Part shown: positions 1 through 10,535 of the stretch, piece by piece | Layout: each line of letters begins with the position of its first letter | Numbering within the stretch: the stretch's first letter is position 1 | Assembly (NCBI GenBank): GCA_910593695.2 | Contig: OU343050.1 | Location: 51,755,225-51,819,224 of the forward strand | DNA length: 64,000 bases | DNA from: Ocypus olens | Taxonomy: Eukaryota; Arthropoda; Insecta; Coleoptera; Staphylinidae | Reading direction: 5' to 3' | Made by a program: the position numbers and the translations under genes | Notes under the pieces: model-generated | What the model saw: only the letters and a program-made list of their open reading frames with translations | Databases searched by the model: none | What the model was told of the DNA's origin: nothing

Positions 1-890
1 ATTTTTTTATTTTTAGATCAGGATTCTTGATTCCATATTTTAGATTTCTGTATTTACGATTTTTTCTATTTTTCTTTATTTTGACCAAAATATTCGATTG
101 GTTTGTCGAAATTTTCAATTTTTTTTTGTCCGCAATTTTTATCTTTACGCTCGTTTCCGATGTTTTGTCTAATTTTTTACCGTTTTAGGCTATATTGTAG
201 TTCTTTTTTTATTTTTTGGTCTAAATATTCTTTTTGACGAAAAAATTCGATTGGTTTGTAGAAATTTTGCATTTTTTGTCTGCATTTTTGATCTTTACGC
301 CCGAGTTTTCAATGTTTTGTCTAAATTTTCACCTTTTTATGCCCTATTGTAGGTTTTTACTTTTTTGGCCTATATTTTAGATTATCTCGGTTTCAATTTT
401 TGGTCTTTTGGCCGAAATTTTCTTTATTTCGACTTAAATTTTCGATTCGTTTGTTAAAAATTTGGATTTTTTTGGTCTACTGCTTTGATTTTTGGGTTCG
501 AATTTTTTATTTTTTGTCCCATATTTTAGATTTTCTTGCGAATTTTTTATTTATTTTTACATATACAAACATCTTTATTCGCAGAAATAACATCTAAATA
601 CATTATGTTAAAAACTTGAAATCTGCTATCCGTTATCTGTGAAAGTGCTATCGATTTTTATTTATGTTATTATTTTCGAATTTCTCGTTGGAACTTATTT
701 TAAGCTAAAAAGAGTTATTTTTGGGGCTGAAAATGGCAAATTATTTTTCTTTTGCTTGTATTTACAATTTTTTGGTCTGCATTTTTATTTTTAAACCAGG
801 TTTTTTGATTTTTTTGGCGGATATTTTAGATCTTTGGCTGTTTTGTTCCAAATTTTCGATTTTTTGGCTAAAATATTCCATTGGTCTAGC
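1..890 (+). repeat. Degenerate T-rich dispersed repeat, left block
   Basis: Imperfect short units built on TTTTGGTCTAAATATTCGATT and TTTGTCTGCATTTTTGATC recur about every 60-120 bases. The stretch at 770-890 matches 61000-61110, and 660-730 matches the reverse complement of 61345-61420, so this block and the one at 60.7-62.9 kb are one family. The ORF at 400-597 is a product of T-rich composition (runs of F, L and I), not a gene. Origin is unknown; it could be a decayed satellite or the body of a large dispersed element. Confidence 0.7.
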
Positions 891-899
891 AACATAAAT

Positions 900-987
900 G
901 GTTCTTTGTTTCTTCAAAAAACGAGGGGGGATATTATATAAGTGGCTCTACCATCAACATGTTCCACGAGCTGCCACTGATTAGTGT
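900..987 (+). mobile_element. hAT-type MITE fragment (3' end)
   Basis: The tail reads AAGTGGCTCTACCATCAACA followed by TGTTCCACGAGCTGCCACTG. It matches the right end of the complete element at 19146-19341. The left terminus is missing, so this is a truncated copy. Confidence 0.7.
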
Positions 988-1096
988 TACCAACCACCAT
1001 ACAATTTTCATAATGTGTATGGCCAATTTTTTAATTTAGAAATGGAATAAAAGGGTCAAAATAGAAAAAATACTGTAAAAATCTCGTTAATGAGGC

Positions 1097-1171
1097 TTTT
1101 TTTCGCACTTGTCCATTAGAAAACTCCTCGCTACGCTCGTCGTTTTCTAAACTTGGATGCGTGCGAAAAAA
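1097..1171. repeat. Imperfect palindrome with CTCGCTACGCTCG core
   Basis: Arms TTTTTTCGCAC...AGAAAAC and GTTTTCT...GTGCGAAAAAA are inverted with a few mismatches around a CpG-rich core. It resembles a short hairpin MITE. No target duplication was identified. Confidence 0.5.
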
Positions 1172-1545
1172 TCGTGCTTATTGAACTCGTTTTTTTAATA
1201 TACTATTGCAGGTTTATTGAGGATATCTTGTTGATTGCCACCGTTCGAATTTTTTTGTCTAACAGCGTCTTGGGTTATTATATCTTTGGTATCTAAACTT
1301 CCTAGGAAGGCTCAAGTGGCTCTCCTGAATAATATGATCGCGTGTGCCTCCTTCAGATCTTAAACAACAGTTTAAGATCTGGTATTGGAGACTTCCGTTA
1401 GTTTTATAGTCAGATTTGTAGTATGTTTTTTGTTTTCCGTAATTTGTTAATTTTCCCTTTCCATTATAATTACTTCACCTTTTCCTTTTCCAGGACTTGA
1501 ATTTTATATAGGATTAGTTACTTGTTCCTTCTGTTGCCATTTGCC

Positions 1546-2262
1546 TTACATGCATTCATTACTATTCGTCAATATGTATTGTTTGCATTGCTGGTTAAAC
1601 GTTTTCAAATCTTTAATACTACATAGATGTTGGGGTAGAGCGTTGTATTCCTTAACTCTATCCACTAAAATGCTTTGAGTTAAAGCATTTGTATGATTTA
1701 TCATTGTAGATATCACAGTTGGTTGTTTTTTTTTATGAAGGGTGAACTCACTAACTTTTATCGGGGAGTGATCAGCATGATTCTGCAAAAACTTTTTTGA
1801 CATCGCTTTTGAAATTCAAAGATCTATTCCATCAGGTCTGTCTTTCTTTATCGGATGGACAATACGTTCATCAGTAGACATTTATTTTAGGTTGTAAGCT
1901 TTCATGACTTTGATTAGTTCTTTAGGTTTTTCGTATATCCACATTTCCACATGTTTCGTGTTGTAATCGCCACCTGCTACAAATCTGTTTCCTGGTGTTT
2001 TGAGGAATTGTCCAAACTCCTCATTTTTGTTGTTATGCTTTGGTAGGCAGTAAATAGCAGAAATGGTACAGTTTCTAGATTATGTTCCAGTATTGCGTTC
2101 GTTGTTTGTAGGTAATCAGCCTCACAGTGTTTGATATTATTACGGATAATCACTGATGTGCCTCCATGGGCTATTTCTTCTATAGGGTGTTTGGTATAGT
2201 AAGTTTTGTAATTCGGTAGTTTTATGTTGTGTTTATGAGCTTCAAAAATTAGCATAATGTCA
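1546..2262 (-). pseudogene. Jockey-like non-LTR retrotransposon remnant (endonuclease plus RT C-terminus)
   Basis: On the minus strand, 2255 to about 1880 encodes the apurinic endonuclease domain of a Jockey-clade LINE, in two frames: LPNYKTYYTKHP, then AHGGTSVIIRNNIKH, then after a frameshift ISAIYCLPKHNNKNEEF and RFVAGGDYNTKHVEMW. The GGDYNTKH block is the usual catalytic GGDFNxKH motif. After stops, DRPDGIDL and HADHSPIKVSEF (about 1850-1740) match the closing PDLIDF and SDHSPI motifs of the domain. The reading then runs without a gap into RVKEYNALPQHLCSIKDLKTF, which looks like the C-terminal tail of an insect RT ORF. The reverse transcriptase catalytic region is therefore absent. The endonuclease assignment is secure; the RT tail is inferred from family resemblance. 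Frameshift, two or more stops and the deletion mark it as dead. The 5' end is truncated near 2262. Confidence 0.85.
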
Positions 2263-2529
2263 ATATTTTAATATATGATAAATTACTTTTCTTCTTGTAG
2301 GCGTTGGTTAAGACTTTATTTAAGTCATACTTATTAAACCGAAAACAAAGAAAAGAAAGAAAGTCTGTGTTTATAATAATACGCTTGTTTGAATATCATT
2401 GAGTATAGAGCGGTACAGTATATCTCTAGCAAGAAGCAGCACACGGACTTTTCCAATCTTTCTGTATCATTCGGTTGTACCCAATAATTTTGCATTACCG
2501 TGCATTATATTTGATATGAGAAAGTGAAA

Positions 2530-2560
<31 letters not shown>

Positions 2561-3239
2561 TTATTACTCTCCCACAACTGACTGTACTGCTCTGATAAGG
2601 TCTAAGAGCCTGAAACTGCTCTGTAGATTGTCAGTGATGAGTAGGATTTTATTATCCTATTATGAACGATTATTTACATTGCTATAATTACTAATTATTT
2701 AGCTCGCATACCATTCACTAATGATTTAGGTGGTCATTGTTAACGAATTAACGAACGTTACGTTAGTGTAAACCGCAGCTCAGAACGAGAATACCGGGAA
2801 TTGTGTCAATACCATTACGTCATCGGGTATGACAAATGTTCGCTCTTCAATACAAAGGAAATGAAAATTATATCAGGAGTGTTGATCATTCCCGGAATCC
2901 GTTCAATAGTCACGGCGTACCCTTTAATAACGAATTAATAATTTATTACTTGGCCTAGACTCGCCAAGGCAGGAATTGTGTCATTGGGATATTGTTCTAA
3001 CGATTGTGTTGTAAAACGTAGATTGTTTTTGTTGACAATTTTAAGCTAAGCTTCATCCATTTTAGTATAAAATGCATTTTGCGAACGTTTCTGTTTGTTT
3101 ATTTTACATGGATTTGTTCCGCTATACAGTGGATTATAAAATATGAAGCCATGATGAGCCAAAACATGTTCCAATGTGCAAGTTAACTTAATAAACTTGC
3201 ATCAAGTATTTCATAAGTTTTTAAAGTATAAAATATATT
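2263..3239. other. Intergenic, no gene seen; (ATT)n microsatellite
   Basis: An (ATT)n tract lies at about 2533-2562 after a short stretch that could be a LINE-like 3' end. The rest is AT-rich and non-coding. GGAATTGTGTCA occurs twice (about 2797 and 2970), the only internal repetition noticed. Confidence 0.5.
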
Positions 3240-3412
3240 GGGGGGCGCGGTGGCCTAATGAGTAGAGCTCCTGCTCACGGGCCTCGTGGTCGTGGGTTCG
3301 AATCCCATCCGTGCGGTTACTTTTTCGGAACGAAGAAGTGGCCGTGCGGGTCCATGGATGTCCAGTGTATGTCCCCACAATCATATAATTGAGTATATAT
3401 ATAATAAATAAT
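3240..3412 (+). mobile_element. tRNA-derived SINE
   Basis: The head carries an A-box-like TGGCCTAATGAGTAGAGCTC and, 35 bases later, a canonical B box GGGTTCGAATCCCATCC, the spacing of an internal RNA polymerase III promoter. It does not fold into a full tRNA cloverleaf, and it continues into about 80 bases of unrelated body before an ATAATAAATAA tail. This tRNA-like head, body and AT-rich tail is the standard SINE layout. No second copy was found in the window, so the family boundaries are approximate. Confidence 0.75.
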
Positions 3413-3775
3413 TAGAAATCAATATATACAGTTAATTGAAAACTCTGGCGGAATGGAACAGTTTCCTATGCCACACAAAATGTGTTTGGGTTCTAACTGC
3501 GCTAATTACAACTTAAAAATATTTATAAGTATGTGCACTTCCAACTTTGGCGGTCTGGATTGTCATTAAATATCAGTTCATATGTACTCGAAATGATATG
3601 AGTCAGTTGAAGTGATTTAAGACAAATCACCTGAGTTTACTCAGAAGGATCTTCTATTAATGAAACAGGTTGGAGTGCGCACTCCAAAATGTACCATTTG
3701 TTGTTGCGTTTTGATACCTTCCTCCTCGGCTTCTTATCGGAGTGGAATATCTTGAGTAAATAAAGAAGTGGCTTT
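3413..3775. other. Intergenic, nothing recognised
   Basis: Non-coding AT-rich sequence without repeats shared elsewhere in the window. Confidence 0.4.
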
Positions 3776-3779
3776 AATT

Positions 3780-4110
3780 CGGGCCGTGTCCGGAAGGAAG
3801 TCGAGCCAGAATCGGAGCCCGTTCGGATTTGGGGTCAACGTTTCGCCTCTGCAGCGGGGGACATTGTCAGGGCGATACGCACTTACACACGGACGTTGCG
3901 TCATTCAATTATAAATTCTTGTGAGTGAGTAGTCATCATCGAGTATCACGAGGCATGCCAAGAATCGGGCCGTTGCTCTCTCACCAAACACGATTTTTGT
4001 TTTCGTTTCGGGGACCACTACCGTCACCGATTAACGATCACGTAATTAAGTACAACTTAAAATCGAATTCTACGAGTGTTTCTTATCCGGGAGTGAGGAA
4101 ATTGTCAACG
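3780..4110 (+). promoter_or_regulatory. CpG-rich island, possible promoter or 5' exon
   Basis: This 330-base stretch is markedly richer in G+C and CpG than its surroundings (GGGCCGTGTCCGGAAGG, CACACGGACGTTGCG). A good 5' splice donor, GTGAGT, sits at 3921-3926. No long conserved ORF is visible; the 65-codon frame at 3925-4122 resembles nothing I know. A first non-coding exon or promoter is possible, but an old GC-rich repeat would look the same. Confidence 0.3.
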
Positions 4111-4120
4111 GAGCTAAATT

Positions 4121-5092
4121 AATATCATTTTTCATTTTTTCAAAAGCTGATTGACACATTCCGGTTTAGTATGGATAAGGATGTAATTCCATGGAAATGT
4201 CAATGGCACATTACACAAATTTTGGAAAACACAGTGGTAAAATATGGAGGTATTTTATATAACTGATATTCCATTATTTGATGTCACCATCCACATCTTG
4301 TATCAATAATAAATAACATTCGATATTGCAACCTGTAGCCATGCTGCAACTGCAATCCTGCATGTAACATTAACAGTGTTTTGTAAGACCATCTATAGAC
4401 GCGTTTCGAGATTTACACAAATATTGCGGAGATACATGAATAATACTACACAATTTGTTATTAAAGCCCTCCATTCTTTAACCAGAGAAAAATTTTAACT
4501 CTACAATTTGAACCACCAAATTTAGGCAAGTTGTGACACATCCGTCCGCAAAATAGATCTCTTACAAATCTTTATGGACGAAGCTGAACATTTTAACACT
4601 TCTAGTACCGACTAAGAGTGCACTTAAGCCCTTTAAAATATCGTGCAGCAAAGAGTTAAACACAATCCTTTACGAGTGATATAAATGAATTCTTGAGTTG
4701 AACAATGATACTTTAATAACAAGATATGCGTACCATTCTTCTTGTGAGAAAAGTAAATCTATTTCTCCGCTAATGGATTTACTTTCCAGACAAGTGATGC
4801 AAACGTCTACTTTCCTCTTCAAATTGAGTGACGAAAATGCCATTTTCGAAGGTCGAATAAAAACAATTTAAATCTTCGATATTGCTTTCTAAGGTGAAGT
4901 CTTAAATCGAAAATTTACAATATTTTCCAATAGAAATGATTTCTTCAGTGCTAGAACGCAAGTTATTTATTTATTTATTTATACGTAAACGGTAAACACC
5001 TTTTTTACAGAAAATAATACAACACTTATATGATAAGTACAACTATACATTCGAAAAAGGAAAACAAAAAATACAAAAAAAATGGTGATGTA
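4121..5092. other. Intergenic, no gene seen
   Basis: AT-rich unique-looking sequence with a short (TTAT)n tract at about 4964-4983. No coding frame, RNA gene or transposon end recognised. Confidence 0.4.
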
Positions 5093-6030
5093 TGTGGCCA
5101 TCATGTTACTTTCCCCGACTTTATATTTACGTTTTCATGGGTTTATTTTCAAATGAAATCATATTTTAAATATACAGCGTTGCGTAAACTCGGATGAAAC
5201 TGACGTTTAAAACGTCAAAATCATGAAAGATGGAAAATTATACTTCAAATTCAAAAACTAGGTTTACTCGAAAACTAACAAGATTTAGAAAAAAACTTAT
5301 TCTTTAGAAGTTGTTCATTTTTGCATTCTTTACAATTACTATTCATATAAAATTGCTATAACTATTATCGTTTTATAGTTATAAACCAAAAATTTAAAAA
5401 AATTAATACATTTTTTTCTCGAATAGCAATGATTTTATGAAAAATATTTTCAAGTAGAAGCTATTCATTTCTTTGTTGTCTTCGATGTTTGTTTAAACGT
5501 TTTTGTGATATTTTTTTATATTTAAGAAAATATTGACAAAAAACAAAAAACAGTTAAGGTAAACACCCACTTCCGGTGTACGAAATTTTACCAAAAGCTT
5601 TTCAGTTCTTCGGATTATCAAATAAGACGTATGTTCAAAGTTTCATATCAATTGCTCTATTGGTTTTTGAGATATTTTCTTATAAAAATATGAAATATGA
5701 AAAATATCACAAAAACATTTAAACAAACATTGAAGACAACAAAGAAATGAACATCTTTTGTTTGAAAACATTTTTCATAAAATCATTTTTATTCGAGAAA
5801 AAAATTTATTATATTTTTAATTTTTGGTTTATAATTATAAAACGATAATAGTTACAGCAAATTTATGTTAATAATAATTGTAGAGAATGCTAAAATAAAC
5901 AACTTAGAAAGAATAAGTTTTTTTCAAAATCCCTTTAATTTTTGAGTAAACAAACAAAACCCTCGATGTACCTTTAAAATATGATTTAAATAGAAAATAA
6001 ACCATGAAAGCGTAAATATAAGTGATTAAT
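5093..6030. mobile_element. Family A repeat, head-to-head inverted pair
   Basis: 5093-5671 is a minus-oriented family A copy running from its TGGTGATG end back to the TTTTTGAGATA box. 5680-6030 is the same 3' half in plus orientation. The two halves are reverse complements over roughly 330-350 bases, separated by about 120-150 bases, so this copy is a foldback. The microsatellite and 5' end of the family are absent. The plus half ends at TAAATATAAGTGAT without the usual terminal ATCACCA. Confidence 0.8.
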
Positions 6031-6034
6031 TTCT

Positions 6035-7400
6035 TCCAATCGTTGATTGCACTGTTCTGAAGGAAAATTTTCTCTAAAATTTGTTTTTAAGTGAAATCAG
6101 AAATGTATTGCTTTTAATGGATTTTGAGCTTTCAAATATAAATTCTCCATTATTTTTTTTAATTTTCATATGTTTGAATTAGATTTTTCAATTCAAGTTT
6201 GGAATGTTGCCGCTTTGTTTTAACAGCTCGAATATGGCATTTGGTTTTAAGTGAAATCAGAAATGTATTGCTTTTTATGGATTTTGAGCTTTTGAATATA
6301 AATTCTCCATTAATTATTTTTTTAAATTTTCATATCTTTAAAAGCATTTTTCGTTTTTCCAGTTCAAGTTTGGAATGTTGCCGTTTTGTTAACAGCTAGA
6401 ATATGTCATTTGTTTTTACATGAAATCAGAAATATATTGTTTTTTTATGGATTATAACCTTTTGAAACCAATTTTCTTCATTCATCATTTTTTTACAATT
6501 TTTGAAATCATTTAGAGCATTTTGCGTCTTTCCCGTTCAAGATTGAAATGTTGCCGTTTTGTTTGCACCCAGTAAATGGCAATTAATTTTATCTTAAATC
6601 AAATTTGTATTATTTTGTGAACGTATTTTGTGATTTTGAAACAAATTGCTAATTAATAATTTTTTTTATAATATTTTAAATCGTTGAATGCAATTTTCGT
6701 TTTCCTCGTTCAGGTTTGGATTTTTGTCATTTCGCTTCCAGCTGGGATATGACAATTGTTTTTTTAATGTGAAATCAAAAATATATTATTCTTTTGTGGA
6801 TTTTGAGGTTTTGAAGAATTTTTTACCATTTTTCATATCTTCGATTGCAATTTTCATTTTGGAATGTCGCCGTTTTGTTAACAGCTAGAATATGGGATTT
6901 GTTTTTACGTGAAATTAGAAATGTATTGTTTTTTAGGGATTATGAGCTTTTGAAACAAATTTCTCCATTCAACACTTTTTTACAATTTTTTAAATCGTTG
7001 AATGTATTTTTTCTCTTTTTAGTTCGAGATTGCAGTGTCGCCGTTTTGTTTGCATACAGGACATGGCAATTAATTTTATGTTAAATCAAATTTGTATTAT
7101 TTTGAGCTTTTGAAACAAATTGCTATGTTGATTATTTTTTTATAATCTTTTAAATCGTTGAATGCAATTTTCGCTATCCTTGTTCGAGTTTCGATTGTTG
7201 CCATTTTGCTTCCACCCAGGATATAACAATTGTTTTTGTGTAAAATCATCAATATATTATTCTTTTGCGGTTTTTAAGGTTTTGAAGGAAATTTGTTAAT
7301 TGATAATTTTTTTACAATTTTTCAAATCTTCGATTGCAATTTTAATTTTTCCGGTTCAAGTTTAAGTTTGTTGTCATTTTGTTTCCACCTAGAACATCTA
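6035..7400 (+). repeat. Satellite array, ~171-bp monomer with three-monomer higher order
   Basis: About eight diverged monomers, anchored on GGAATGTTGCCGTTTTGTT at about 6201, 6372, 6545, 6717, 6861, 7033, 7191 and 7362. Spacing is mostly 171-173, with shorter units of about 144 and 158. Copies three apart resemble each other more than neighbours do: 6372 with 6861 (GTTAACAGCTAGAATATG), 6545 with 7033 (GGCAATTAATTTTATNTTAA), 6717 with 7191. Short ORFs here are shadows of the repeat. Confidence 0.85.
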
Positions 7401-7403
7401 GGA

Positions 7404-7681
7404 CTGTGATGGCGAACCTATGACACGCATCTTCAAAGATAAAAAAAATCATAATTCAAAAATTTGTCTTTCATTACGGCCAGAGTTGGTTATTAATAAT
7501 AATATTATTACTTACGTTAATAATAATTAGTAATTAACAAAATTATAATTAATTAATACAAAAATTATAAATATTTCTATTTTTTTAGTCTTTACTTTTG
7601 CGATGTGTGACACGCCACGAAAATTATGTTTCGATTTTTCAAAATTTTGACACACCGAGCTCAAAAGGTTCGCCATCACTG
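7404..7681 (+). mobile_element. hAT-type MITE with TSD
   Basis: Ends CTGTGATGGCGAACCT and AGGTTCGCCATCACTG are inverted repeats of the CAGTGATGGCGAACC type typical of hAT elements. The 8 bases before (ATCTAGGA, 7396-7403) and after (ATCAAGGA, 7682-7689) match at 7 of 8, the expected hAT target duplication. The 278-bp interior is AT-rich and non-coding, so the element is non-autonomous. Confidence 0.88.
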
Positions 7682-7689
7682 ATCAAGGA

Positions 7690-8130
7690 CAAACATTGAT
7701 TTAATATTTTTTATGGATTTAATTTAATTTAATGAAAAAAAATTTAACCGAAAATAATCGTTATTTTTTCTTTCGTTGTAACTGAAATTAACCGTTATAA
7801 AATTTCGTTCCGGTTTCAGTTTTTGGATTTGAGCAATTTTCCGTTCCGGTTAGAGTTAGGGTTCTGTTAAAAATTTCGGAGAATTTCTATTTTCTTTGGT
7901 TTAAATATAAGATCGAGTTTTTGTTTTAAACCAGGCTTAAATATTTAGTGAAATCCATTCTGACATATACAACCTCATTTAATACAGGCTTGAGTAACAC
8001 CGGCTTATTTCGTTTTGTGCAATTAAAAACAAATACAAAAGCCATATAAGCCAGTGTTATGTCAATTTAAGCCAGAGTTATATTTATTACCACCTTCGTG
8101 AAATCCACTGCCAGAGAATGAATCTTAAAT
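7690..8130. other. Intergenic, no gene seen
   Basis: AT-rich, with scattered AACCG/CGGTT motifs in inverted orientation (about 7745-7860), possibly an eroded hairpin element. Nothing else recognised. Confidence 0.4.
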
Positions 8131-9115
8131 TTATTATTACAAATCCTCAAGATGCAAACCATTGTTTTCAGTACAAACTTTTAAAGTAAGTAACCTCAAA
8201 ATTCCATGGCATGTCAAAATAAACAAAGTGCATATCCGCTGCTCTGGCGAATTGGTTGGTTGCCTTCAACATAATATTTTATTGATTTTTAAAAAAATGT
8301 GCTGCCAACTATTTTCTAATTTTTGATCAAAAAACTTTGACCACAAGTGGTTTTGATAAAAATTTCAATACAAACGTTCCAAGCAAGTAACCTCAAAAAT
8401 TCATGAGATGTCAAAATAAACAAAGTGCGCTGCTCTGGCGAATTCCACGCAACTAATGTAATATTTTAGGGATTCAAAAAAATGTGCTGGCAACTATTTT
8501 CTAATTTTTGATCAAAAAACTATGACCACAAGCGGTTTTGATGAAAATTTCAGTACAAACGTTCCGAGCAATTAACCTCAAAAATCCATGGGATGTCAAA
8601 ATAAACAAAGTGCGCTGCACTGGCGAATTCCACGCAACTAATGTAATATTTTGGGGATTTAAAAAAAATGTGCTGCCAACTATTTTCTAATTTTTGATCA
8701 AAAAACTATGACCTCAAGCGGTCTTGATGAAAATTTCAGTACAAACGTTCCGAGCAATTAACCTCAAAAATCCATGGGATGTCGAAATAAACAAAGTGCG
8801 CTGCACTGGCGAATTCCACGCAACTAAGGTAATATTTTGGGGATTTAAAAAAAATGTGCTGCCAACTATTTTCTAATTTTTGATCAAAAAACTATGACCA
8901 CAAGCGGTTTTGATGAAAATTTCAGTACAAATGTTCCAAGCAAGTAACCTCAAAAATCCATGGGATGTCAAAATAAACAAAGTGCGCTGCACTGGCGAAT
9001 TTCACGCAACTAATGTAATATTTTAGGGATTTAAAAAAAATGTGCTGCCAACTATTTTCTAATTTTTGATCTCTGAAAGTATGACCGCAAGCGGTTTTGA
9101 TGAAAATTTTGATCA
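8131..9115 (+). repeat. Satellite array, ~186-bp monomer, five units
   Basis: The box TGTGCTGCCAACTATTTTCT recurs at about 8299, 8483, 8670, 8856 and 9041, spacing 184-187. Each unit also carries GATGTCAAAATAAACAAAG and a GATCAAAAAAC block. Inner units are very similar; the first and last are more diverged. Unrelated in sequence to the neighbouring 171- and 174-bp satellites. Confidence 0.9.
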
Positions 9116-9977
9116 AATATGAATTTTCCAAAATTCTATCAAAGCTAATTTTTAATAGAAATGCTTAAAAAACATAAAAAATGACATTTCAGCAAACTTT
9201 GTTTTTTCATGCTTTAAGAATTTCTATTTGTATATCGATTTAACGATTTTTCCGCTTTTCCCGCATATGGTCCGATTTTTTAAACGCAGCGAACGTAAAT
9301 CAGGAGCATAATATTAAAAATAGACGGTGTACCAGCGTACGAACACACGGCTTATGCTCAAAAAGACCGGAGCAATGAACTTTTAAAATAGTGTATACGT
9401 TTGAAATTCTTTGTCCGTCACACTTTCACTCTTTCGCCGAGTGTTTTATACGTTTCAAAAACTCCCTACCATAAAAAAAAAAACTATATATCCACTATCC
9501 TAATTATAATGGGCTCACACTGGATATAAAGTACTTTTAATTATTAGAAAACCAGTAGCGTAACTACCGACACGTAATCATAATAATAAAATATCGGAAA
9601 GTGTATTGCATAAGCTGGCTTGTTGGATAATAATGCTGGCGTAATTATATTCGGAGCTCGCCACTCGGGTTTCTTTGTTGGATGTGTTTAAACATTTTTA
9701 AACTCCCAGAAACAACCGTTAAGTGGGTTTCCGGTTCGTTGGACGTATCCCATTGTGTTTTAATGATCGTTACAATAATTTTGGATTTTTAGTCGATTCT
9801 GGATATCCTTCGTGTTCTCTCTCACGAGGAAATAAAAAAGTGATAATAGGAGCTGACGTCAATTTAATTATCGCATAACAAAATATTTTATCCTTGTAAT
9901 AACGAGGTACATAGAAGCGCGAGTTCCTTCCATCAGTACTTTTTTTCGGAGCAAGCACTCCATCTTGCTAGAACACT
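9116..9977. other. Intergenic, no gene seen
   Basis: Mixed AT-rich sequence. The ORF on the minus strand at 9770-9958 does not resemble a known protein. No repeats shared with the rest of the window. Confidence 0.4.
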
Positions 9978-10446
9978 CAATCGCGCAGAGGTGACAGTGA
10001 CTCATGCTTTTTCGATCTAATCATCGCGTCTGGATAAATATCTATACTCGTTCGCATGCTTAAGAAAAACGAAATAAAATACGAAACGTATGTCGATATG
10101 TAAATTCAAGGGCTACGTATGTCTTTTCTCATTCTATCTATTCTAACCTCAAAATTCACGTGCTTGTATCTGGTTTTGACCGCCTCCGATTTCGATTTAG
10201 TAAAGAGTAGAATTGATTGTATCCATTTCATTAATAAAAGAGTTAAATTTATTGACCAATTCCCAGTTGTCTTTACCGATTTCCGAAAAATGCACTCGCA
10301 AAGTTTCCTCGGAAAAATATTTGCACGCTCGAGAATTTTTGAATTTCCCGCCTAGACTGAATCGAATTATTTTATGGACATACGTTTACTAGAAACTTTA
10401 TTCAGGCAACATGGAGCGATGAGTCACTGTCACCTCTGCGCGATTG
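9978..10446. mobile_element. Putative DNA element bounded by perfect 28-bp inverted repeats
   Basis: 9978-10005 (CAATCGCGCAGAGG...) and 10419-10446 are perfect reverse complements over 28 bases, enclosing 469 bp in all. The interior is non-coding, with some further inverted similarity near ACGTATGTC and GACATACGT. This is the layout of a non-autonomous TIR transposon. No convincing target duplication is seen (AGAACACT versus TCCTATAG), so a structured non-mobile palindrome remains possible. Confidence 0.55.
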
Positions 10447-10535
10447 TCCTATAGAAGAAGTACGTGTAAGAATATAATATAACATTTTTTGAAAATTTTG
10501 GATTCTCTTGCTCAGACCCAGTCTTTATGTATAAA

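Noticed and set aside
3240..3320. Functional tRNA gene
   Set aside because: Has A and B boxes but the acceptor and anticodon stems do not pair properly, and a SINE-like body follows.
7850..7865. TTAGGG-like telomeric sequence (GTTAGAGTTAGGGTTC)
   Set aside because: A single short occurrence, and not the usual insect telomere repeat.
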